Below, piece by piece: positions 1 to 6,370 of a stretch of DNA of 20,844 nucleotides. Below the pieces are notes generated by a model. That model had not been told where the DNA came from, did no database searches, and saw only the letters and a list, made by a program, of their open reading frames with translations. Position numbers and translations under genes: made by a program. The stretch is from positions 1 through 20,844 of the IMG/VR virus record IMGVR_UViG_3300043410_000302; one strand, given 5' to 3'. The stretch comes from a virus. The stretch's first letter is position 1; every line of letters starts with the position of its first letter.

Positions 1-2
1 TG

Positions 3-497
3 GGTCCATCAAGAGGCGCACTTGGGGGTAATCAACCACCTGCTGGCGCTAATTTGATGCAGAAGTATAACGGTCCAACTCAAGGACTTGGTAGTATTGC
101 GCAAAGTCCTTTAGCCGCTTTGGCTAATAAGGAAGCAAGCCGTACTGGCACTGCTGCTGCTGGCTCTCCTGCTGGAGGTGTTCCAGATTATGCTAAACCT
201 TATATGGCTCAAGGCAGTCAACTCCCAAACTATGCTAAACCTTATATGGCGCAAGCTGGTCAACCTTCTAATGTGCCAGACTACGCTAAAGCCTTTATGC
301 CTAAAACTGGTCAACCTACTGGCCTTCCTTCCGCTTCTGCTCCAGCTTTACAAGGTCTTGGCGGTTTAGGCGCTGGTATGAAAAAAGGTGGCAAAGTTAA
401 AGCTAAAGCATATGCTAAAGGTGGTACAGTTTCTTCAGCTTCTAAGCGTGGCGATGGTATTGCTCAACGTGGCAAAACTAAAGGCAGGATGGTGTAA
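3..497 (+). CDS. C-terminal part of a Gly/Ala/Lys-rich phage protein (5' partial)
   Basis: The reading frame is already open at the left edge, so the true start lies outside the window. An in-window start at 57 (ATG) or 54 (TTG) has no good ribosome site. The visible 164 residues are low in complexity. The middle carries three imperfect copies of a unit beginning YAKPYMAQ. The tail becomes basic and glycine-rich, with an AYAKGGTV segment and a terminal box SKRGDGIAQRGKTKGR. The next gene begins inside this stop codon (TAATG), which implies translational coupling. A similar RDG(I/V)A..GKTKGR box occurs in the downstream gene. Proteins with this box recur, as I remember, in uncultured aquatic phages without an assigned function. 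Its place beside neck genes suggests a virion or assembly role, but this is inference. Confidence 0.75.
   Translation, partial: GPSRGALGGNQPPAGANLMQKYNGPTQGLGSIAQSPLAALANKEASRTGTAAAGSPAGGVPDYAKPYMAQGSQLPNYAKPYMAQAGQPSNVPDYAKAFMPKTGQPTGLPSASAPALQGLGGLGAGMKKGGKVKAKAYAKGGTVSSASKRGDGIAQRGKTKGRMV
180..323 (+). repeat. Three imperfect in-frame repeats (YAK-P-Y-M unit)
   Basis: The units start at the TAT/TAC codons at 189, 231 and 282, spaced 42 and 51 nt apart. The first two share a 20-nt identical stretch (189-208 and 231-250). The third is diverged (YAKAFMPK). The repeats lie inside the coding frame, and each is preceded by P-D or P-N. Confidence 0.8.
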
Positions 498-1045
498 TGC
501 CTAGCGTATCTAAAAAGCAGCATAACTTAATGGCTGCTGTAGCAAACAACCCAGCCTTTGCTAAAAAGGTTGGGATTAAGCAATCTGTTGGTAAGGAATT
601 TACTGCCGCAGACAAAGGTAAAACTTTTAAAAGGAGCGGCGGTATGGCTAATACATCACGTATGAATCGACTTGAAGAACTAGGTCGTGTAGATTCAGAA
701 AAGGCAAAGACTGCTAAAGGCAAATCAAATCTTGCTGCTGAAAAGAAACGCATCGTTGGTGAGATGAAGTACGCTAAAGGCGGTATGACTGAGTCTAAGG
801 GAATGGTAAAGAAAGAAGTGTCTTTTATGAAAGCTAAAGGCGCTCCTAAATCTATGATCAAACATGAAGAGGGCGAAATGAAAGCCATGAAAAAAGGTGG
901 CATGACCGCTTCTAAGATGGGCGCAGTACGTACCGCAGCCCCTAGCCGTGACGGTGTTGCTGTTAAAGGCAAGACTAAAGGTCGTAACCTAGGCAATTCA
1001 GGTAAGAATCTTGGTATTCAAAGAGGCGCAAGCCGAGGCAGATAA
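497..1045 (+). CDS. Basic Lys/Gly-rich phage protein, function unknown
   Basis: The product is 182 residues and strongly basic. The N-terminus (MPSVSKKQHNLMAAVANNPA) resembles a family I recall as common in environmental tailed phages, often much shorter than this copy. The central part is Lys/Glu-rich and likely helical. It is interrupted by glycine pairs in YAKGGMTE and MKKGGMTA contexts. The C-terminus holds SRDGVAVKGKTKGR, matching the end of the upstream protein, followed by an Arg/Gly-rich tail. The start ATG overlaps the previous stop (TAATG), and the next gene starts 3 nt after the stop. It may be a nucleic-acid-binding or internal virion protein; no enzyme motif is visible. No function is claimed. 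Confidence 0.8.
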   Translation: MPSVSKKQHNLMAAVANNPAFAKKVGIKQSVGKEFTAADKGKTFKRSGGMANTSRMNRLEELGRVDSEKAKTAKGKSNLAAEKKRIVGEMKYAKGGMTESKGMVKKEVSFMKAKGAPKSMIKHEEGEMKAMKKGGMTASKMGAVRTAAPSRDGVAVKGKTKGRNLGNSGKNLGIQRGASRGR

Positions 1046-1047
1046 TT

Positions 1048-1296
1048 ATGATGCCATGTCGTGGTATGGGTGCTGTTCGTTCTTCTAAAATGCCCGGCGG
1101 GACAAAAAAGCCTCGTCGGGATAACACCGATTTTACTCAGTATAAAAACGGTGGCGAAGTGTGGGACAAAGCAAACCCAGCAAAGAAGCACAAGAAACTA
1201 AGCCCAGCAAAGAAAGCTGCTGCTAAGGCAGCGGCTAAAGCTGCTGGTAGACCATACCCTAACCTCATTGATAACATGAGAATGGCGAGGAAGTAA
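1048..1296 (+). CDS. Small Lys/Ala-rich, histone-tail-like phage protein
   Basis: The product is 82 residues. It starts with MM then PCRGMGAVRSSKMPGG and contains a YKNGGEV segment. A C-terminal Lys/Ala stretch (around SPAKKAAAKAAAKAAGRPYP, then NLIDNMR) resembles the tails of histone-H1-like proteins. It lies 2 nt after the preceding gene, with GAGG just upstream as ribosome site. Its stop overlaps the start of the adaptor-like gene (TAATG). The ending AAGRPYPNLIDNMR is one I recall in other phage proteins at this genome position. DNA or RNA binding is a reasonable inference from charge, but not shown. An ATG at 1051 is an equally possible start. Confidence 0.78.
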   Translation: MMPCRGMGAVRSSKMPGGTKKPRRDNTDFTQYKNGGEVWDKANPAKKHKKLSPAKKAAAKAAAKAAGRPYPNLIDNMRMARK

Positions 1297-2048
1297 TGAC
1301 TACTTCAGGCACAGCCAGTTTTAACCTTGACCTTAACAATATAATTGAAGAGGCGTTTGAGCGTTGCGGTAAAGAGCTGCGCACTGGCTATGACTTGCGT
1401 ACAGCAACTCGCAGTTTAAACATCCTGACGGTTGAATGGTCAAATCGTGGTGTTAACCTTTGGACTATTGAGCAAGGCTCTATTCCGATGGTAGCCAATC
1501 AATATGTATATGACTTGCCTGTAGATACAATTGATCTACTAGAGCATGTCACACGAACTGGGACGGGTCAGAACCAACAAGACCTGACGATTACTAGAAT
1601 CAGTGTATCGACCTATGCGACTATTCCGAACAAGAATGCGACAGGCCGCCCCATACAAGTTTGGGTTGATAGGCAGTCTGGTGCGACTTATCCTATTGGC
1701 GGTCAACCGCAAGGCACAGACCCAACAACCGGCATTGACAACCCTAAGATTTATGTTTGGCCTGCGCCGGATCAAGGAACAGAGCAAGACCCATTTTATA
1801 CATTCGTCTACTGGCGCATGCGACGCATTCAAGACGCAGGCACATCAGGCGAAAAGACAATGGACATACCATTTAGATTCTTAAACTGCATGATTGCAGG
1901 ATTAGCTTATTACTTATCTTTAAAAATAGCTCCAGACAGAGTACCATTGCTAAAGGAACAATATGAAGAGCAATGGAAGTACGCATCTGAAGAAGACAGG
2001 GATAAAGCGGCTGTTCGTTTTGTTCCACGTAGATACTTTATAGACTAA
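1296..2048 (+). CDS. Neck/head-tail adaptor-like protein (tail tubular protein A-like)
   Basis: The product is 250 residues. The N-terminal helical segment has FERCGKELRTGYDLRTATRS followed by EWSNRGVNLWTIEQG. That is the layout of adaptor proteins related to T7 gp11 / P22 gp4-type neck components: helices, then a W-x-IE-G strand and a beta region. A Thr/Gly-rich loop lies around residues 85-150, and 'PKIYVWPAPD' plus 'YWRMRRIQDAG' mark the return to the helical domain. The C-terminus (LKIAPDRVPLLKEQYEEQW) supplies further helices. Such proteins form the ring joining the portal to the tail. It starts inside the stop of the preceding gene and its own stop overlaps the next start. A second adaptor-like protein lies at 2916-4028, so the division of labour is unclear. 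The fold assignment is by pattern, not alignment. Confidence 0.78.
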   Translation: MTTSGTASFNLDLNNIIEEAFERCGKELRTGYDLRTATRSLNILTVEWSNRGVNLWTIEQGSIPMVANQYVYDLPVDTIDLLEHVTRTGTGQNQQDLTITRISVSTYATIPNKNATGRPIQVWVDRQSGATYPIGGQPQGTDPTTGIDNPKIYVWPAPDQGTEQDPFYTFVYWRMRRIQDAGTSGEKTMDIPFRFLNCMIAGLAYYLSLKIAPDRVPLLKEQYEEQWKYASEEDRDKAAVRFVPRRYFID

Positions 2049-2470
2049 TGGGAAACAAGTTTGCATCAGGCAAAAATTCAATTGCAGAGTGCGATCGATG
2101 TGGATTTCGATTTAAACTCAAGCAACTGAAAGCCCTAATAATCAAGACAAAAAGGGTAAATATCCTTGTTTGTCCTGAGTGTTGGGAACCTGATCAACCT
2201 CAATTGCAATTAGGTATGTATCCTGTGGATGATCCGCAGGCGATTAGAAATCCTAGACCAGATAAAAGTTACTACCAATCTGGTATGTCTGGGCTTCAAC
2301 TGGTTAACCAAACTGGTCCATTATTAGATGAGGACGGTTATCCTGGCGAAGGTAGCAGGATATTTCAGTGGGGCTGGTGGCCTATTGGTGGCGCAAGTGC
2401 AAATGATGTAGGTTTAACCCCTAATGCATTAGCCGTAGCATGCGTAGTAGGGACAGTAACAATTACTTAG
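2048..2470 (+). CDS. Zinc-ribbon phage protein
   Basis: The product is 140 residues. Two CxxC pairs (C15-D-R-C18 and C42-P-E-C45), separated by a basic 23-residue segment, form a plausible treble-clef or zinc-ribbon knuckle. Following it are a DQPQLQLGMYPVDDPQA segment and a less ordered Gly/Pro/Trp-rich half (GWWPIGG). The N-terminal pattern MGNKFASGKNSIAECDRCGF is one I remember as a recurrent uncharacterised protein beside neck and adaptor genes in aquatic phages. The gene overlaps the upstream adaptor-like stop by 1 nt. It may act in neck assembly or be a structural metal-binding cap. A regulatory role is less likely at this position. No function is established. Confidence 0.82.
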   Translation: MGNKFASGKNSIAECDRCGFRFKLKQLKALIIKTKRVNILVCPECWEPDQPQLQLGMYPVDDPQAIRNPRPDKSYYQSGMSGLQLVNQTGPLLDEDGYPGEGSRIFQWGWWPIGGASANDVGLTPNALAVACVVGTVTIT

Positions 2471-2479
2471 GAGTAAAAA

Positions 2480-2641
2480 ATGGACGCAAAACAAGTAAAG
2501 AAAATCGCAGATCGTGAGGTTAAGGCTCATGAAAAGCGTATGCATGGCGCTAAAAAGATGGCTAAGGGCGGTGTTACTTCTGAAGCTATGATGAAAGTGG
2601 GTCGCAATATGGCTCGTGCTAACAACCAAAAAACAGGTTAA
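2480..2641 (+). CDS. Small basic phage protein (53 aa) with AKGG motif
   Basis: The ATG at 2480 follows a clean ribosome site whose sequence (TAGGAG) contains the stop codon of the preceding gene. The 53-residue product begins MDAKQVKKIADREVKAHEKR, a Lys/Glu/Arg-rich helix. It continues with KKMAKGGVTSEAM and ends in RNMARANNQKTG. The KMAKGG segment matches the glycine-pair motif found in its neighbours. The stop TAA forms the first bases of the next gene's TAAGGAG ribosome site, so the gene is fully embedded in the operon rhythm. It is probably a small virion or assembly protein. No domain is recognised. Confidence 0.8.
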   Translation: MDAKQVKKIADREVKAHEKRMHGAKKMAKGGVTSEAMMKVGRNMARANNQKTG

Positions 2642-2653
2642 GGAGCAAACATG
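2639..2653 (+). promoter_or_regulatory. Shine-Dalgarno site containing the upstream stop codon
   Basis: TAAGGAG (2639-2645) is a near-perfect anti-SD complement. Its first three bases are the stop codon of the 53-residue protein, and the next ATG lies at 2651-2653. This is the clearest example of a pattern seen at nine junctions in the window. Confidence 0.85.
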
Positions 2654-2905
2654 GCTAAAAACAATCTACCCGCAGAGAAGTACGCCAAGCCTCATACCAT
2701 GAGCGGCAAGAAAGTTGGCTCTGATATTGATTACAAAACAGACCCAAATACTATGAATGCTTTGGAATCCACTCCAGGTGGCATGCCTGCTCGTCGTGTA
2801 AGCGGTGGCAATCCTGCTCGTCAAGACGTTAAGACTTCTGGCATTAAGATTCGTGGTACAGGCGCAGCAACCAAAGGTGTAATGGCACGAGGCCCAATGG
2901 GCTAA
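2651..2905 (+). CDS. Hypothetical phage protein (84 aa)
   Basis: The product is small, polar and probably largely disordered, rich in Gly, Lys, Pro and Arg. Recognisable pieces are MAKNNLPAEKYAKPHTMSGK near the start, a GGMPARRVSGGNPARQD centre, and the C-terminus IKIRGTGAATKGVMARGPMG. I recall the last as recurring in uncultured phage proteins next to adaptor genes. The start is fixed by TAAGGAG 6 nt upstream. The stop is itself part of the next ribosome site. The YAKPHTM segment is reminiscent of the YAKPYM units in the first gene. No catalytic or binding motif is visible. Confidence 0.78.
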   Translation: MAKNNLPAEKYAKPHTMSGKKVGSDIDYKTDPNTMNALESTPGGMPARRVSGGNPARQDVKTSGIKIRGTGAATKGVMARGPMG

Positions 2906-2918
2906 GGAGTAATTTGTG
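2903..2918 (+). promoter_or_regulatory. Stop/Shine-Dalgarno junction with GTG start
   Basis: TAAGGAG (2903-2909) overlaps the stop of the preceding gene and is followed by GTG at 2916. The ribosome site is what supports the non-ATG start of the adaptor gene. Confidence 0.8.
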
Positions 2919-4028
2919 AATTACGCACAACTATATGTTGCGTTACAAAGTTACACTCAGAACTATGAGTCTAGCTTTATATCGAATATACCTACTTTTG
3001 TAAGGCAGGCAGAGAAGCGTATTTATAATTCGGTTCAGCTTGCGTACCTACGTAAGAGTTTGCGTGGTACGTTAACTGCCAATAATAAGTATCTGTCCAC
3101 TCCATCGGACTTTCTCTCTACTTATTCTTTAGCTATATACCCAACACAGACTACTACCGCTACCGGCTCTTCCGCAGCTTTTACTATTACGGTGGGCAGC
3201 AATTCTGGTATTGCGGTTGGGTATTCTGTGTCAGGTACTGGGATTGGTCAGAATGCTAAAGTTACTGTAATCAATGGCACGACTATTACGTTGTCCGTTG
3301 CGAACAGTGCGGCAGTATCAGGATCAGTGACTTTCCAGGGGGACTATATTTACTTGTTAGACAAGGACGTAAACTTTTTACGTGCTGCGTATAGCGATCC
3401 TAACTATGTTGGGACACCTTCTTATTACGCTTTGTTTGGTCCAACAACCTCAAGCGGCACGTTGACCAATGAACTTAGCTACATTTTAGCTCCTGCCCCT
3501 GATCAGGCTTATGGCGTAGAAATCCATTATTACTACTATCCGGCATCAATTGTGGCTGGTGTTATCACTGCTCTTAGCTCAGTTACTCCAGGAGCAGGAT
3601 ATACAGATGGCGTTTACTACAACGTTCCGTTATCTGGTGGTGCCGGTACAGGCGCTACAGCTACTATTATTGTAGTTGGTAGTGAAGTCGTTACTTGTAC
3701 AATTGAGAATCCAGGATCACTGTATTTAGTAAATGATGCATTGACTGCTGACCAAGCATATATTGGTGGCGGTACTTTGTTCTCCGTAGTTGTCACGGCT
3801 ATTAATAACTCCACCGGCACATCGTGGCTTGGAGATAGTTACGATGCCGCTCTTCTTTATGGATCATTGGTTGAAGCCTATGGTTATATGAAGGGTGAGC
3901 AAGATATAATGCAGTATTACGAGCTTAAATACGAAGAAGCACTTAAACAATTGCGTCGTCTGGGTGATGGTCTGGAGCGTGGTGATGCTTACCGTGATGG
4001 GCAAGTTAAATTACCGGTGACTACATAA
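2916..4028 (+). CDS. Neck adaptor protein (SU10-adaptor-like) with two inserted modules
   Basis: The product is 370 residues, with a GTG start supported by TAAGGAG. The N-terminus (IPTFVRQAEKRIY, then LRKSLRGTLTANNKYLSTPS) and the C-terminal helices (SWLGDSYDAALLYGSLVEAY and the segment ending LRRLGDGL) match what I remember of SU10-type neck adaptors. These link portal and tail and are usually about 210-230 residues. The core is interrupted twice. Residues ~77-141 form a Thr/Ser/Val-rich module with GYSVSGTGIGQNAKVTVING, between AIYP and YIYLLDKDVNFLRA. Residues ~215-297 form a second module with PGAGYTDGVYYNVPLSGGAG and ENPGSLY, between YYYPASIVA and GTSWLGD. Both look like surface-exposed beta domains. 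The stop overlaps the next start (TAATG). Confidence 0.8.
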   Translation: MNYAQLYVALQSYTQNYESSFISNIPTFVRQAEKRIYNSVQLAYLRKSLRGTLTANNKYLSTPSDFLSTYSLAIYPTQTTTATGSSAAFTITVGSNSGIAVGYSVSGTGIGQNAKVTVINGTTITLSVANSAAVSGSVTFQGDYIYLLDKDVNFLRAAYSDPNYVGTPSYYALFGPTTSSGTLTNELSYILAPAPDQAYGVEIHYYYYPASIVAGVITALSSVTPGAGYTDGVYYNVPLSGGAGTGATATIIVVGSEVVTCTIENPGSLYLVNDALTADQAYIGGGTLFSVVVTAINNSTGTSWLGDSYDAALLYGSLVEAYGYMKGEQDIMQYYELKYEEALKQLRRLGDGLERGDAYRDGQVKLPVTT

Positions 4029-4453
4029 TGCCATTACAACAAGGTCAAACTTTAAGTTTTAGAAGCGAAATAATCCAAGGAGTTCAAGACCTCTCCACGG
4101 ATGTTTTGTATATGGCTTTGTACACCGGTAATGCTACGCTTGGTCCGACAACTGCCATATATTCTACGGATAACGAGGTTGTTGGTACTGGATATACTGC
4201 GGGTGGAAACATTGTGACCGGTGTATCTATTTCGACTGACGTTAACAGCAACATTGTTTACGTTAATTTTGATAATGTGTCTTGGCCTGGAGCAAGTTTT
4301 ACCGCTCGTGGAGCTTTGATATACAACAGCAGCAAAAGCAATAAGTCTATAGCCGTATTAGATTTTGGCTCAGACAAGACTTTTACAAGCACAAACAACA
4401 TTGTCACGATGCCTGTTAATTCAGCAACGACAGCGTTATTACGATTTTATTAA
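4028..4453 (+). CDS. Phage virion/tail-associated protein (141 aa)
   Basis: The protein is beta-rich. The N-terminus MPLQQGQTLSFRSEIIQGVQ is followed by LYMALYTGNATLGPTTAIY, a TGYTAGGN turn, and ARGALIYNSSKSNKSIAVLD with DFGSDKTF. This pattern belongs, from memory, to a recurrent tailed-phage structural family placed between neck and fibre genes. Its biochemical role is not known to me. It has no signal peptide, transmembrane segment or enzyme motif. It overlaps the adaptor stop by 1 nt, so it is probably translationally coupled. Tail or collar attachment is the simplest inference. Confidence 0.75.
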   Translation: MPLQQGQTLSFRSEIIQGVQDLSTDVLYMALYTGNATLGPTTAIYSTDNEVVGTGYTAGGNIVTGVSISTDVNSNIVYVNFDNVSWPGASFTARGALIYNSSKSNKSIAVLDFGSDKTFTSTNNIVTMPVNSATTALLRFY

Positions 4454-4462
4454 GGGGTTAAT

Positions 4463-5062
4463 ATGCCTAACGCAATAGCTAACTTTGGTGAATCAGTTAA
4501 TGCCGGTATTGGCAAATCTGGTCAAAACGATGACTTAGTTCATCTTGGTGGCGTGTTTAAACTTACATGTTATGACGTTGATGGCAATTTGAAATGGGAA
4601 GATGAGTACCATAATTTAGTTGTCAGCCAAGGTCTAGCCGATTTAAACGCTAAGTATTTTAAAGGTAGCAGCTATAACGCAGCTTGGTATCTTGGTTTAA
4701 TTACCTATCCAGGCAGTACCGTTACATTTGCGGCTGCCGATACTCTTGCGTCCAATAGCTGGACTGAGTTTACTAGCTATACCGGCGGAACCACAAGCTC
4801 AGACCGTGTTACAGTTTCTTTTGGTACCGCTACTACTGCAACCCCATCTGTTATTGCTAATACAACAGCAACTGGCGGTTCCCCTGCTGTATATACAATT
4901 AATGCATCAGGCAGTATTGCAGGCGCATTTTTAACTACCGTACAAGCAAAAAGCACAACTGGTGGCGTTTTATTCTCTGAGGGCAACTTTACTGGTGGCT
5001 TTAAAGGCGTTGCCTCTGGCGATACAGTTAATGTTACCTATACATTTACTGCAAATGTTTAA
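4463..5062 (+). CDS. Phage structural protein, beta-rich (199 aa)
   Basis: The N-terminal segment includes LVHLGGVFKLTCYDVDGNLK and WEDEYHNLVVSQGLADLNAK, then YNAAWYLGLITYP. The C-terminal half is a Ser/Thr/Gly-rich beta sheet ending SGDTVNVTYTFTANV. I recognise the combination 'HNLVV..GL', 'WYLGL', 'W.EFT.Y' and 'GDT.NVTYT' as a widespread virion protein family of tailed phages, usually annotated tail-associated. Cys is nearly absent and there are no catalytic residues. TAAGG at the previous stop serves as ribosome site. It is followed after 11 nt by a small SH3-like protein. Confidence 0.77.
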   Translation: MPNAIANFGESVNAGIGKSGQNDDLVHLGGVFKLTCYDVDGNLKWEDEYHNLVVSQGLADLNAKYFKGSSYNAAWYLGLITYPGSTVTFAAADTLASNSWTEFTSYTGGTTSSDRVTVSFGTATTATPSVIANTTATGGSPAVYTINASGSIAGAFLTTVQAKSTTGGVLFSEGNFTGGFKGVASGDTVNVTYTFTANV

Positions 5063-5073
5063 TGGAGTCATAA

Positions 5074-5250
5074 ATGGCTAAGTTTAAAAAAGGCGATGTT
5101 GTAAAAGTTAAGGCTACTGTTCCAGAAGGCCCAGTAGATGGATTCCGCATGGATGAAGAAGGCAATGTCCTTTATTTGTTCTCATGGACTGATGGTGAAG
5201 GTAATAATCAAACTCGCTGGTTCGATGAAGCAGAGTTAGAACTTGCTTAA
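5074..5250 (+). CDS. Small DUF2158/YodC-like protein (58 aa)
   Basis: The ATG at 5074 is preceded by GGAG (5064-5067). The 58-residue product begins MAKFKKGDVVKVKATVPEGP and ends FSWTDGEGNNQTRWFDEAEL plus ELA. The layout is: GDVV..K at the start, a GPV strand, a central aromatic strand, then QTRWFDEAEL. It resembles the small SH3-like YodC/DUF2158 family, in which GDVV..K..GP precedes a WF or WY pair and a hydrophobic end. The family's role is not known. Here the gene sits between two tail proteins, so it may be a minor virion or assembly factor. The family call is by eye. Confidence 0.8.
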   Translation: MAKFKKGDVVKVKATVPEGPVDGFRMDEEGNVLYLFSWTDGEGNNQTRWFDEAELELA

Positions 5251-5263
5251 AAGGTAGGGAGCT

Positions 5264-6361
5264 ATGTTTGGTGTAGCTTCCTTTGCTGAACTCACTTTTG
5301 CTGGGCAGCCATCAACTGGTGGCGCTAACTTCTTTTATGTCAATATAGCCGAGGCAATCACTGCCTCAGCTAATTTTTCTGCTACCGCTTATTTCTACAG
5401 CGACATAACCGATACCATCCATGCTACGGATAGTGTTAATTTAACAGCGGCATTTTTTACAGCTATAGATGAAGCCATAACCGCATCTGACTTGGTTGTG
5501 GCTCAGGTCGCTTTCTTTTCTGCGGTAAGCGAGACAATAACTGTAGTTGATGCATCAGTCGCAACAGTTAACTTCTTATCGTCTTTAGCAGAATCTTTTA
5601 CTGCGTCCGACTCTGTTTCTGCCCAAGCCTTATATGTTGGGAATATTACGGAATCGACAACCTCAACAGCGGCAACAGATGCGGAATTTTTGCTTATTGG
5701 GGCATGTAACGAAGCTGTTTATTTGTCAGACAATTCTGTAATTTCAACAGCATTTATTTCAAACCAAGACGAAACTGTACATTTATCTGATTCTATTGGC
5801 AGTGGATTTAGCCTATATTACTCTTTAAGTGAGTTAATCCAAGTATCTGACAGCCAAATTGCAAACGTTGACTTTTTAACTGCCCTATCAGAGTCAATTA
5901 TTGGGTTAGATGATCAGATTATTTCTAGCGCATTCCCAGTAAATGCAGACGAGACAATCAATGTATCTGATAGCACTGATAGCCAACGTTTTGTGAACAA
6001 CCTTATTTCAGAAGCAATAACTGTAAGCGACTTAATAGCAGCTCAAAGGTTTACTTTTGGTCTAATTGCTGAGGCAATAGCGGTAATAGATAGTGAATCT
6101 GCCGTTGGAATATTTAGGCCTGATATTGCAGAAAGCGCAATTTTAAGTGATTATTTTGCATTTGCTTATCTATGGAACCCTATACCAGATTCTGCAAATG
6201 GTAATTTCCAAGAGTTTACAACGTCATCAACGCCCAATTATCAAACCATAGATACAGCTTCTGTGCCAAATTATGAAACAATAAATAGCGGAACTACGCC
6301 AAATTATCAGATAGAAGACAATGAAACACAGCCAAACTATACTGATATAAATACTATATAA
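5264..6361 (+). CDS. Repeat-rich phage tail/appendage protein (14 x 20 aa repeats)
   Basis: The product is 365 residues. A short start (MFGVASFAELTFAG) is followed, at residues 30-309, by fourteen consecutive 20-residue units with no insertion or deletion. Position 1 is Glu in 13 units (Asp in one). Position 7 is Asp in 12 of 14. Position 3 is mostly Ile or Val. Position 19 is often Ile or Leu. The regular period and alternating hydrophobic pattern suggest a solenoid or fibrous beta stack, and the acidic ladder could bind cations; both are inference. Residues 324-365 form a second repeat of about 11 residues beginning PNY. Gene context among fibre genes supports a virion surface role. AGGGAG precedes the ATG. 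Confidence 0.82.
   Translation: MFGVASFAELTFAGQPSTGGANFFYVNIAEAITASANFSATAYFYSDITDTIHATDSVNLTAAFFTAIDEAITASDLVVAQVAFFSAVSETITVVDASVATVNFLSSLAESFTASDSVSAQALYVGNITESTTSTAATDAEFLLIGACNEAVYLSDNSVISTAFISNQDETVHLSDSIGSGFSLYYSLSELIQVSDSQIANVDFLTALSESIIGLDDQIISSAFPVNADETINVSDSTDSQRFVNNLISEAITVSDLIAAQRFTFGLIAEAIAVIDSESAVGIFRPDIAESAILSDYFAFAYLWNPIPDSANGNFQEFTTSSTPNYQTIDTASVPNYETINSGTTPNYQIEDNETQPNYTDINTI
5351..6190 (+). repeat. Fourteen tandem 60-nt coding repeats
   Basis: Each unit is exactly 60 nt (20 codons) and units run without gaps. Protein units include EAITASDLVVAQVAFFSAVS, ETINVSDSTDSQRFVNNLIS and EAITVSDLIAAQRFTFGLIA. Nucleotide identity between units is low, so the period is conserved at protein level. 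The sixth unit is the most deviant and lacks the Asp at position 7. Confidence 0.9.
6233..6358 (+). repeat. Four 33-nt repeats encoding PNY units
   Basis: The units are PNYQTIDTASV, PNYETINSGTT, PNYQIEDNETQ and the terminal PNYTDINTI. The period is 11 residues, and the last unit is cut by the stop codon. They directly follow the 20-residue repeat region. Confidence 0.88.
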
Positions 6362-6370
6362 GGAATTATT

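Noticed and set aside
54-497. Start of the first gene at TTG 54 or ATG 57
   Set aside because: The frame is open to the window edge, and no ribosome site precedes either codon, so the gene is treated as 5' partial.
478-996. 172-codon open frame on the - strand
   Set aside because: It lies fully opposite a well supported + strand gene with ribosome site and coupled start. The product is a hydrophobic composition artefact, and there are no - strand neighbours.
5351-6190. 60-nt periodicity as a CRISPR-like array
   Set aside because: The period is conserved only at protein level, in one reading frame. There are no identical repeats or unique spacers.
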